From contig JAKPQU010000114.1 in assembly GCA_029555925.1 (NCBI GenBank), positions 1 to 29,111 on the forward strand: a DNA stretch of 29,111 nucleotides, read 5' to 3'. The stretch comes from Bacillota bacterium. GTDB lineage: Bacteria > Eremiobacterota > SpSt-956 > JAKJGF01. Shown here piece by piece: positions 15,361 through 22,932 of this stretch (its first letter is position 1; each line of letters begins with the position of its first letter). The notes beneath the pieces are model-generated. The model worked only from the letters and a program-made list of their open reading frames with translations. It searched no databases and was not told the DNA's origin. A program made the position numbers and the translations under genes.

Positions 15361-17308
15361 TGATAAGCGGTACCGGTATTCTCAGAAGAACAGTAGTTCC
15401 TCTCCCCGGTTGACTTCTTATCTTAAAGGTACCTCCAAGGAAAGAGGCTTTTTCTTTCATACTATTTATTCCTGGCATTTTTCTCCCGTTAACAGAGGCT
15501 TTTGCATAATCAAATCCAACACCGTCATCTTCTATAGCTACATTAAATTGATCTGAGAGAATCTTTACTCTGACCCTCACACCTGAAGCACCTGAATGTT
15601 CTTTTACATTTTTCAATGCTTCCTGTATGATACGGTAAATAGTTGTTTCAATAGATTCTGCCAGTTTCTTTTTAATTCCTGAAACCATTAATTCCGTGAC
15701 AATACCTGTTTCCAATTCAAATCTCTGTAAATAAATCTCAAGAGAAGGTAATAAATCAATCTTTTCCTGCTCACCGGAGACGGATATTTCAGAAATTTTA
15801 TGCATTTTATTAATACTTTCACTTGTTATTTTTTTCATTTCATCAATTCTTGTTTTAACCTGATTCAATTCGGTATTCAGGGTATCATGAAGGGCTTCCA
15901 GTTCATTAATTGTTTCATTGATGGAATAACCAATCTTACTCTGAGCTTCAGTCATGGATTGAGATGATGATAATTCGGAACTATGTATTAATTTTTCCAG
16001 AAGCTGTTCGACAGCCTGATGTTTTTGTTTTACTGTTTCATAGAGTCTAGCATTATCAAGAGCAACACTGGATTGACTTGCAAGAACGGAAAGGAGGTAT
16101 ATTTCACCCTGCGAATATTCTTTGCGAAAACCGTGATTCAAGTAAATTACGCCAAAAGCTTTATTTTTTATAAAAAGAGGAACTACAATGGTAGATACTA
16201 CTTCAGGTATATTACTTAAAATAAAACGGCCTTTTTCATGTGGCACATCTTTTATAGTCATTGGCTGTTTCTTTTTAATGGCAAGCCTTGCTATACCCTG
16301 TCCGAGATTAAGAGGTTCTCTCTCTGTCAGCAAATCAACAGGGAAATTAAAATTTCCCTGGACAGACCATTCATCAGTTTCTTCATCAAGGAGCATTACG
16401 AGTCCGCTGTCTGCATTTACTGCTTTTCTCATAGCTTCAATAGTGGCTTTAAGAACCGAATTTACATGTATGGCAGAACCCATAAGAGTGCTGCCTTCAT
16501 AAAGTATTTCCAGATCATTAACCCTTGTATTCAACTCTTTCACAAGACTCCTCTGTTTTTCCTGAAGTTCACTGCTCTGTTCTATAAGATACCATATAAG
16601 ACTGGCTGTATCACCTCTTATAATTTCCACAGACGGAGGTTTTTCCCGTTCAATAAGTTCCAGTAATTCCAGGTCGGAAGACAGCATAAAGACAAACTGG
16701 AGGCCTTTTATTTTAAGTAATTCCCTCACATCTGTCGTAGAAAAAATATTAAGCTTCTGTGCCAGTACCATACAGGGAGAGTTTATATCACTGTCAGCCA
16801 CGCCTTTAATAATTATATTATTATCACCCAGAAGAAATTGAATGATGGAAATACCTGCATGACTTGTGCCGACAACAGCAATATTTGTCGGTAAGGAGGG
16901 CAGAATTTCCTGTTTCTCTTTGAGCTGTGCTGTTTTTCTACTTTTAAGTGCTTTTTTTACGACTTCTACAAGCCTCTGAGCGCTGAATGGTTTGGTTATA
17001 TAGTCTGTTACACCTGCATCCCACCCTCTTTTAAGATCTTCTTTTCTGGTTTTGGCAGTTAACATGATGACAGGTATAGCGGCAAGTTCTTTATTTGCTT
17101 TTATTCTCCGGCAGACTTCCAGTCCATCAATATGGGGCATCATAACATCAAGAATAATCAAATCAGGAATTTCTTCGGAAATCCTCTTTAAAGCTGTCTC
17201 TCCGTTATAAGCAACAATAGTTTCATAACCTTCTGTATCCAGATGGAGTTGAATTAATGTTACTATATTCTTTTCATCATCAACAATGAGAACCTTTTCT
17301 TTTTTCAA
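15350..17308 (-). CDS. Receiver-Rossmann-GAF-histidine kinase, NarL-type kinase core
   Basis: 652 aa, no membrane segment. Residues 3-125 are a CheY-like receiver with the acidic pocket D10/D11, phospho-acceptor Asp54 and Lys106. Residues 141-240 look like a Rossmann fold (NIAVVGTSHAG, then a GVADSD strand end). Residues about 265-424 are a GAF sensor domain. Then comes a dimerisation helix with His474 in EALHDTLN, matching the LHD signature of HisKA_3-type kinases, and an HATPase domain (about 530-645) with EALKNVKEH, EDDGVGFD and GGTFKIRSQPGRGTTV. It probably autophosphorylates in response to a cytosolic signal and to its own receiver. No DNA-binding partner is adjacent. The start is TTG with only a weak SD. 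The last residues and stop are encoded by a heptad array. Confidence 0.9.
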   Translation of the reverse strand: MKKEKVLIVDDEKNIVTLIQLHLDTEGYETIVAYNGETALKRISEEIPDLIILDVMMPHIDGLEVCRRIKANKELAAIPVIMLTAKTRKEDLKRGWDAGVTDYITKPFSAQRLVEVVKKALKSRKTAQLKEKQEILPSLPTNIAVVGTSHAGISIIQFLLGDNNIIIKGVADSDINSPCMVLAQKLNIFSTTDVRELLKIKGLQFVFMLSSDLELLELIEREKPPSVEIIRGDTASLIWYLIEQSSELQEKQRSLVKELNTRVNDLEILYEGSTLMGSAIHVNSVLKATIEAMRKAVNADSGLVMLLDEETDEWSVQGNFNFPVDLLTEREPLNLGQGIARLAIKKKQPMTIKDVPHEKGRFILSNIPEVVSTIVVPLFIKNKAFGVIYLNHGFRKEYSQGEIYLLSVLASQSSVALDNARLYETVKQKHQAVEQLLEKLIHSSELSSSQSMTEAQSKIGYSINETINELEALHDTLNTELNQVKTRIDEMKKITSESINKMHKISEISVSGEQEKIDLLPSLEIYLQRFELETGIVTELMVSGIKKKLAESIETTIYRIIQEALKNVKEHSGASGVRVRVKILSDQFNVAIEDDGVGFDYAKASVNGRKMPGINSMKEKASFLGGTFKIRSQPGRGTTVLLRIPVPLISDQ

Positions 17309-17327
17309 AGGAGAACACCCTGTACCA

Positions 17328-17358
17328 ATAAGGGCACGGAGATTTACCGTGCCCTTAT
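17328..17358. terminator. Perfect 12-bp hairpin between the Roadblock gene and the kinase gene
   Basis: ATAAGGGCACGG (17328-17339) and CCGTGCCCTTAT (17347-17358) pair perfectly around a seven-base loop, AGATTTA. On the minus strand it follows the stop of the 112-aa Roadblock gene by 22 bases and precedes the kinase start by 20. There is no T-tract. It may separate expression of the two genes, or be another REP-like repeat related in composition to 12907-12936. Confidence 0.75.
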
Positions 17359-17380
17359 AAAATTTACTCTGTTGTTTCTA

Positions 17381-17719
17381 TCATAAATATTGTTTTAAAT
17401 CTTCAATAGTCCTTTTTATATCAAGACGGAGAATACCGAGATTAACATCTTCTCCGAGTAGAACTACGAGTATGGCACCGGAATTACATAATATTAATTT
17501 ACCCATACTCCCTTCTACCATTACCATATTAAGTTCTCCCTGATTGAGCTCTTCCATGGAACTTTCTGCAGAAGTAAAAACTCCTGCTACAATAGCTCCA
17601 ACAAGATCTGCATTAAAGGAAGTGGGAACAACACTATCTATAACCAGTCCATCTCTGCCTACAATTAAACTCCCTATTACACCCGATGTTTTATTAAGTT
17701 TTTCGAGACACTCCTTCAT
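17381..17719 (-). CDS. Single-domain Roadblock/LC7 protein (MglB-like)
   Basis: 112 aa from the ATG at 17719, which has GGAG eight bases upstream; a TTG five codons earlier has a poorer site. The whole protein is one Roadblock/LC7 domain: an N-terminal helix, then GVIGSLIVGRDGLVIDS, the helix DLVGAIVAGVFTSAESSMEEL, and strands LNMVMVEGSMGKLILCNSG and AILVVLLGE. The family includes MglB, which acts on the small GTPase MglA in polarity and motility, and dynein light chains. No MglA-type GTPase is encoded in the window. The upstream gene carries two more Roadblock domains, so hetero-dimers between the two proteins are plausible. Confidence 0.88.
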   Translation of the reverse strand: MKECLEKLNKTSGVIGSLIVGRDGLVIDSVVPTSFNADLVGAIVAGVFTSAESSMEELNQGELNMVMVEGSMGKLILCNSGAILVVLLGEDVNLGILRLDIKRTIEDLKQYL

Positions 17720-17753
17720 TATTATTAACTCCAATCTTTCATGTTAGCAATTC

Positions 17754-17812
17754 AGCAAGTCAGCTTTCGGCAGGTCAGCAGAAAAGCTGAACTGCTGACC
17801 TGCTGACTTGCT
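17754..17812 (-). repeat. 21-bp stem built of eight-base units, with a seven-base bulge
   Basis: The right arm (17792-17812) pairs perfectly over 21 bp with the left arm split as 17754-17764 and 17772-17781; TTTCGGC (17765-17771) bulges out. Both arms are made of octads of the form GCTGANYT. The arm overlaps the first base of the upstream gene's TAA stop codon (17812-17814 on +), so the hairpin forms immediately at the end of that gene. A terminator or mRNA end-protection role is plausible. Confidence 0.85.
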
Positions 17813-20439
17813 TATAAACCAAGAAGTAGATTAACAACTCTTCCTGCTGCATTCAAATCTGTAGATAAAGCCTGAGAGATTCCTTCATCCTGTACCAGGG
17901 TACATAACATAAGAGGGCCATTTTTAGAACATATTATATTAAGCTCTTTATTATTGACCTGTGATTTAAACATACATCTGTCAACCTCTCCGAGATTTAA
18001 CCTTGAAACAGTATCTTCGGCTGCATGATAGATATAGGTAAGATAGGCTATCCAGTTTTCAGCAGAAAAGTTATTTGAAAGAGACGAGCTTATTAACAGA
18101 CCTTCTCCGGAACCAATAAGGCCGTTTACTATACCGGTATTTTCCTGTAATGACTTTAAAAGCTTTGTCATCATCTGTTCACTGGTTTCATTTTCCCTGT
18201 CAAAATGTTCCATTAATTCATTCAATCTCTTCTCTACTTTATGTTCATCATATGCAGGTTTATCATCTATAAGAGAAGCAAGGACAAATTCCTTCGACAT
18301 ATGTACAAGAAATTTTCCTTCCATTGCTTCAACAACGATACTGACGGGTTTGCTTATACCCATAGCTTGTACTGCACGGGCCAGTCTTCTATTCAGTTCT
18401 ACAGATGTAGCTGCAATAATTTCAGATGTTGCCGTATCATTCAATGTAGTAGTGATAATAAATCCCTCATTATTGGCCAGTGTACTTCCTTTAACGCCTT
18501 CAAGCTCATCGAGAGGTTTTATAGAAGATTGTATATCAGACACACTTTTCCCGACTACTCCGTCACGGGTAATATTATCTATAACCTCCTGAGCTGTAAT
18601 AGTTCGTATCATATCGGCAGAAGTTTCACTTACAGATATATCGGCTGTACCTTCTTCTATAGGTATATCATCAAGAGAAAATCCTTCATCAAGGAAACTC
18701 ATAGCTTCATCAAAGCTGAAATCGGGCTCACCCTCTGAAATATCTGCCATCATATCAGTGTCCATCATATCAGAGCCCATCATATCAGAGCCCATTATAT
18801 CAGTATCCAGATCCATTATGTCAGTATCCATTATATCAGAACTATCAAATTTCATAAGGTCTTCATCTTTCGAAGAAGATTCGTCAAGGAGCATATTAAC
18901 ATCCGTAAGGTCTGAGAAATCCTCCACATCGAGAGACACTTCTTCCTTTACTCTGGATGGAATAACTTCTACAGGTTTTTTTTCTTCTATTTTTATCAGG
19001 TCTTCCTTTATCAGAGCTTCAGGTATGAGATCTTCAGGTTCATCAGACGATAGATCTTCAGGTATAAGATCTTCCAGTTCTTTCTCTATTAAATCCTCTT
19101 CTTCAGGTTTTATTTTTATTATTTCTTCAATTTCTTCTTCTTCCTCTGTTTTCTCTGCTTCAAGTCCGAAGAATCCTGCTACGGCAAGAGGTGCCATATC
19201 AACATAGGTGCAGGATTTAAAATTCTTTAACAGTTCCAGAACATATTCAACTCTCTTTTGTTCCAGAAAAGACGACAGTCTTTGCGGAAGTTCCGTAATA
19301 TTATCTATACATATTATATTTAAATCCGGTAAAACTTCTTTAAAATAATCTTTAATTCCCTGCTTTACTGGCTGAGTAGTAATAAGTATTACATTATCTG
19401 GCCTGTAAATACAGATCTTATTATAGAAAAGATAGGCATCATACATGGTGAAAAGGTCACCTTTTATTTCTACCATAACAAAACTGCTATCACAGTTAAA
19501 GAAGAGATTTATTATATCCACGCCATCTTCCGGACAATCTATAAGAATATCTTCTCCCCAGAGGCCGGCTCCTTTAAGTATGCCGAGCAATCTCACAGCA
19601 AGCCAGTAGCTGCCTCTTGTTATATAATGTCCGTAAGGTGTAATACTTATGCATTGATCAATTTTTTCCTGAGAAACAAGTCTGCCGCAGTGAAAACATT
19701 TAAATCCCTGCTGTGCTGCTTCTTCAATGGAGGAAATAGAATTGACCCTGTTTATTTGATGACCTGTTTGATGGCAGAACACAATATAATCTATATTTAC
19801 GAGTCCCAGTTGTTCCATTTTTTGAACCAGTGCACCTACCATAAGTTTTTCATTTTCATCTGCCAGTTCACTGAGACTTACGCTGGGTTTCATTTTTATT
19901 TTATTAAGTAATTCTCTTGATTTAACACTTTCAAGATCTACTACTGCCCTGTAATCTTCCTGAGCAGGTGCAAAAACAGGAATATCATTCTTTAAAAGTC
20001 TGTATTTATCACTTTTAGGATGATATTCTTTCCATGCCAGATGATGTTCGCTTTTTACCATAGGAAAAATTGCCTGAGTTATAATCTCACAGAATTGATT
20101 GAATTCTTTATCATCGCCTGAACCTCTGTTCATAGCAATGACATCAAGGCATTTCCTGTCTTTTCTCACCTGTACATAATACTGTTCCATCTTGCTGCCA
20201 AGGAATATATCTCCTTCGTAAATTCTGTCCATAACAGACATCTTTCTGAAGAGAGGAGTAGAAAAAATTCCTTTTTCTTTGTAAGGGCTGAAATCTATTT
20301 TAAACTGGGAACAGAGATCCTCCTTGATGGAACTTAAAAAAGGTTTATACTCCCTCCTTAGATGTCTCATTATTCTAAAAAGCATTTCATCAGTAATTGA
20401 TAGATGAAGCTGCCTCCATTTAAAGTCTAGCACGTTCAT
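17812..20439 (-). CDS. wHTH, zinc-ribbon and PD-(D/E)XK-like protein fused to two Roadblock domains
   Basis: 875 aa. Residues 1-170 are unrecognised. About 175-220 looks like a winged helix (SRELLNKIKMKPSVSLSELA and on), followed by a possible zinc site C222-x4-H227 and C248-x2-C251. Residues about 275-385 look like a restriction-endonuclease-like core with Asp308 and Glu324-Ile-Lys326. About 430-650 is acidic and disordered, with EDLIPE repeats and a run of Met/Asp pentads. Two Roadblock/LC7 domains end the protein (about 660-770 and 785-875). The nuclease-like core is inferred from pattern only, and an inactive protein-interaction fold is possible. ATG with GAGAGGAGA upstream. It starts the signalling group with a single-domain Roadblock protein and a kinase downstream. 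Confidence 0.78.
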   Translation of the reverse strand: MNVLDFKWRQLHLSITDEMLFRIMRHLRREYKPFLSSIKEDLCSQFKIDFSPYKEKGIFSTPLFRKMSVMDRIYEGDIFLGSKMEQYYVQVRKDRKCLDVIAMNRGSGDDKEFNQFCEIITQAIFPMVKSEHHLAWKEYHPKSDKYRLLKNDIPVFAPAQEDYRAVVDLESVKSRELLNKIKMKPSVSLSELADENEKLMVGALVQKMEQLGLVNIDYIVFCHQTGHQINRVNSISSIEEAAQQGFKCFHCGRLVSQEKIDQCISITPYGHYITRGSYWLAVRLLGILKGAGLWGEDILIDCPEDGVDIINLFFNCDSSFVMVEIKGDLFTMYDAYLFYNKICIYRPDNVILITTQPVKQGIKDYFKEVLPDLNIICIDNITELPQRLSSFLEQKRVEYVLELLKNFKSCTYVDMAPLAVAGFFGLEAEKTEEEEEIEEIIKIKPEEEDLIEKELEDLIPEDLSSDEPEDLIPEALIKEDLIKIEEKKPVEVIPSRVKEEVSLDVEDFSDLTDVNMLLDESSSKDEDLMKFDSSDIMDTDIMDLDTDIMGSDMMGSDMMDTDMMADISEGEPDFSFDEAMSFLDEGFSLDDIPIEEGTADISVSETSADMIRTITAQEVIDNITRDGVVGKSVSDIQSSIKPLDELEGVKGSTLANNEGFIITTTLNDTATSEIIAATSVELNRRLARAVQAMGISKPVSIVVEAMEGKFLVHMSKEFVLASLIDDKPAYDEHKVEKRLNELMEHFDRENETSEQMMTKLLKSLQENTGIVNGLIGSGEGLLISSSLSNNFSAENWIAYLTYIYHAAEDTVSRLNLGEVDRCMFKSQVNNKELNIICSKNGPLMLCTLVQDEGISQALSTDLNAAGRVVNLLLGL
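18748..18840 (-). repeat. In-frame 15-base tandem repeat in the acidic linker
   Basis: About six imperfect 15-base units (for example CATCATATCAGAGCC, twice in tandem on +) encode Asp-Met-rich pentads of the D-T/S-D-I/M-M type. One unit carries a six-base insertion, which keeps the frame. Such a repeat can change length by slippage in steps of five residues. Confidence 0.8.
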
Positions 20440-20597
20440 CTTCTCCTCTCTATAATAAAAGACCTTTTACTTATTCAAAAATCACAGATGATTTCATAAC
20501 TGTCGTGACATTACGGGCAGTGATAAATTCAACTATAAATTTTCAAATTTACAATTCTATAAATTTTATTTTTTTCCTTCCTGAATAAAAAAGACTG
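20440..20597. other. Spacer with a degenerate copy of a dispersed repeat end
   Basis: No gene is supported. TTTCATAACT (20492-20501) followed by GTCGTGAC resembles the ends of the inverted repeat at 28520-28646 and of the copy at 23887-23929, but without the 16 or so bases that separate the two motifs there. The rest is AT-rich leader upstream of the 875-aa gene and the trailer of the dipeptidase gene's upstream region. Confidence 0.5.
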
Positions 20598-21545
20598 CTA
20601 TCTCAAAATCTGAGATAATACTCTGAGCCAGTTTCCGCCGATAATTTTTTCGATATCTTTACAGGTATGTCCTCTTTTCTTTAATAGTTCCGTTATAGCA
20701 GGCAAAAAAGATGCATCTGATAATCCGGAAGGATAATTATCTGTTCCATGAAAATCAGACCCGAGTCCTACAGAGTTGTAATTACCGGTTAATTTAACAA
20801 TATATTCTATATGATCTGCCACATGTTCTACAGTTACAGGATTTTCTCCCAGGAAATGAGGTACAAAGGTAATACCTGTTACACCTCCCTTTTCTGCAAT
20901 GGCAAGTATCTGTTCGTCTTTCAAATTTCTAGGATGGTTACGGATGGAATAGCAATTGGAGTGAGAAGCTATAACAGGTTCACTGCTCACTTTCATTACA
21001 TCCCAGAACCCCGGCTCAGCCATATGAGAAACATCTACTATCATACCGAGATTATTCATCTTCTTTACTACTTCTACTCCGAATTTTGTGAGGCCTCCCG
21101 GGTTATTGCCGACCGATACACCATCGGCAAGTAAATTTCTATTGCTCCATGTAAGAGTCATGGCTCTCACACCGAGTCTGTAATAGGTGTCCAGCATAAA
21201 CAATTTTCCGCAGAGTGCTTCCCCGCCTTCTATGGAAAGGAGGCACCCGAAGCGCCCATTTTTCACAGGTTCAAGGTCATTACGTGATAATATCAGTGAA
21301 ATGTCACGATTTTCCTCTTTCCATTTGTAAAATAAATCTATCATCTCAAGGGTAAAAGGAATAACAGAATGGGGAATCAATTCCTCAGGTGTATAGAGAG
21401 CAAAAACCTGCAGATTGATTCCTCCCGAAAGTAAAGGTTTTATATCCAGAACAGACGGGTCATCTCTGAGGACTTTACAGAGAGTATCTGCGTGGAAATC
21501 CACAACAGTGGTATTCATATGAAAATTCATAGTTTCATCTGTCAT
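20598..21545 (-). CDS. Membrane dipeptidase family protein (peptidase M19)
   Basis: 315 aa. The di-zinc site of the M19 (renal dipeptidase) family is complete: His18 and Asp20 in DFHAD, bridging Glu106 in LSIEGGEA, His174 in DVSHM, His195 in ASHSN and Asp264 in GSDFHG. The spacing matches the family. These enzymes cleave dipeptides, and some bacterial members accept D-residues or dehydropeptides. There is no signal peptide, so it is probably cytoplasmic. ATG with AAAGGAG. It follows the TPR gene by 54 bases that are almost entirely a heptad hairpin. I cannot predict the physiological substrate. Confidence 0.93.
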   Translation of the reverse strand: MTDETMNFHMNTTVVDFHADTLCKVLRDDPSVLDIKPLLSGGINLQVFALYTPEELIPHSVIPFTLEMIDLFYKWKEENRDISLILSRNDLEPVKNGRFGCLLSIEGGEALCGKLFMLDTYYRLGVRAMTLTWSNRNLLADGVSVGNNPGGLTKFGVEVVKKMNNLGMIVDVSHMAEPGFWDVMKVSSEPVIASHSNCYSIRNHPRNLKDEQILAIAEKGGVTGITFVPHFLGENPVTVEHVADHIEYIVKLTGNYNSVGLGSDFHGTDNYPSGLSDASFLPAITELLKKRGHTCKDIEKIIGGNWLRVLSQILR

Positions 21546-21565
21546 AAAAAATCTCCTTTATAATC

Positions 21566-21617
21566 GTGACGCGTAACGCGTAACGGGTAGCAATACCGGT
21601 CACTGACCACTGCTCAC
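21566..21617. repeat. Heptad inverted repeat filling the TPR-dipeptidase spacer
   Basis: On + the left arm (21566-21586) is GTGACGC, GTAACGC and GTAACGG, preceded by ATC. The right arm (21597-21617), read on minus, is GTGAGCA, GTGGTCA and GTGACCG. The TPR reading frame enters the right arm: its last residues Val-Ser-Ser-Gly-Gln and its TGA stop (21602-21600) come from the heptads. The left arm ends at the conserved flank GTCACGATTATAAAGGAG (minus), which contains the dipeptidase SD. Confidence 0.87.
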
Positions 21618-22790
21618 TGCTCTACCTGCTTCCTTCCTTGCTTCCAGAGCATCAGGATCATCAGGTTCCAGTTCAAGAGCTTTATCAAAGCACAAAAGGG
21701 CTTCTTTATATTTCTTTTCTTCTGACAGTAAAAGCCCTTTATTATAAAAGGCATTGAAATATTTTTCATCGAGTTTCAGAGCCATATCATAACATTTTTC
21801 AGCTTCTTTATATTTTTTCTGATAAGCCATCAGAAGTCCTTTATTATTCCATGGGACAGGATCTGTGCCGTCAATGGCTATTGCTTTATCGTAACACTGA
21901 AGCGCTTTCTTATAATCTTTTTTTTCCGCAAGAGCAAGACCTGTACCGTTCAGGCCATAGGTATTTTCAGGGTCAATCGCCAGTGCCTCATTATAACATT
22001 CTATAGCTTTATCGTATTTTTCCTCTTCACAGAGGAGATCACCTTTGTAATTCCAGGAATCTAAATTTTCCGGATCAATATTTATGGCTTTATCATAACA
22101 TTCCAGAGCCATGTCATATTCTTTTGTTTCAGAAAACACATAGCCTTTGCCGTTCAGAGCATAAACATTTTTTCCGTCAATCGCCAGTGCTTTATCATAA
22201 CATTCTATAGCTCTCTCATATTCTTCCTTTTCCAGATAAACATCACCTTTATTATTCCAGGCGAAAACATTCTCATGTTCAAATTCCAGAACCTTATCAT
22301 AACATTCTATGGCTTCATCATATCTTTCCATTTCTGCCAGTGTATCGCCTTTACTGTTTAAAGCATATATATCATCGGGCTCTATGGCCAGAACTTTATC
22401 ATAACATTCTATGGCTTTATCATATGCTTCCTGTTCACAGAGACAATCTCCGCGGCCGTTCCATGCATCACTGTTGTTCTCATCAAATTCCAGTGCTTTA
22501 TCATAACATTCTATAGCTTTATCATATTCTTCCTGTTCATACAGGGTATCACCCAGGCCGGTCCATCCGTCTATATTTTCCGGGTCAAGTTTTATTACCT
22601 TCTTATAACATTTGAGTGTTTTATCATAAGCTTCCTGTTCGTATAAAGCAAAAGCTTTTCCGAGCCAGGCCTCTACATTTTCACGGTCCATTTTTATTGC
22701 CATGTCAAAAGCTTTCACAGCTTCATCATATTTCTCATCCTCAATCAGCTCTTCCCCTTTTTGAATAAAATCTTCAACAGTTTTTGCCAT
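21600..22790 (-). CDS. Protein of eleven tandem TPR repeats
   Basis: 396 aa, cytoplasmic. After a short N-terminus the whole protein is 11 head-to-tail 34-residue TPRs with the consensus A-x-x-C-Y-D-K-A-L-x-I/L-D-P-E-N. TPR solenoids bind peptides or proteins; there is no enzymatic domain. Repeat ends alternate Trp and Leu (DAW, YAL, FAW, YAL, DSW, YGL, VPW), pointing to duplication of two-repeat blocks. The start is the ATG at 22790 with AGGAG eight bases upstream. A longer reading from 22850 would translate a heptad array into VTRHASR-type sequence and is not real. The C-terminal seven residues or so are heptad-encoded. Confidence 0.93.
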   Translation of the reverse strand: MAKTVEDFIQKGEELIEDEKYDEAVKAFDMAIKMDRENVEAWLGKAFALYEQEAYDKTLKCYKKVIKLDPENIDGWTGLGDTLYEQEEYDKAIECYDKALEFDENNSDAWNGRGDCLCEQEAYDKAIECYDKVLAIEPDDIYALNSKGDTLAEMERYDEAIECYDKVLEFEHENVFAWNNKGDVYLEKEEYERAIECYDKALAIDGKNVYALNGKGYVFSETKEYDMALECYDKAINIDPENLDSWNYKGDLLCEEEKYDKAIECYNEALAIDPENTYGLNGTGLALAEKKDYKKALQCYDKAIAIDGTDPVPWNNKGLLMAYQKKYKEAEKCYDMALKLDEKYFNAFYNKGLLLSEEKKYKEALLCFDKALELEPDDPDALEARKEAGRAVSSGQ

Positions 22791-22812
22791 AATAATTCTC
22801 CTTTTATTAATC

Positions 22813-22840
22813 GTGACGCGTGACGCGTGACGCGTGACGC
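22813..22840 (+). repeat. Four perfect GTGACGC heptads ahead of the TPR gene
   Basis: Four identical units, preceded by AATC and followed by GAGG. On the gene's strand they read GTCACGC and end in GTCACGATTAATAAAAGGAG, the same flank as before the dipeptidase gene, including the SD. The copies are identical here but not at most other loci, which suggests recent expansion or homogenisation. Confidence 0.95.
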
Positions 22841-22932
22841 GAGGATTCAATTTGCGACCGGCTCTGTAATATTTGGAGCACTTACCAGCAATGGTATCTG
22901 AAAATCAGTATTTACTGAAATAACTGCAGAAA

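Noticed and set aside
17812..20439. The nuclease-like/Roadblock protein as an antiviral defence gene
   Set aside because: The nuclease core is only a motif-level inference, and its neighbours are signalling genes with no defence island markers; the vapBC pair 4 kb away is not evidence enough.
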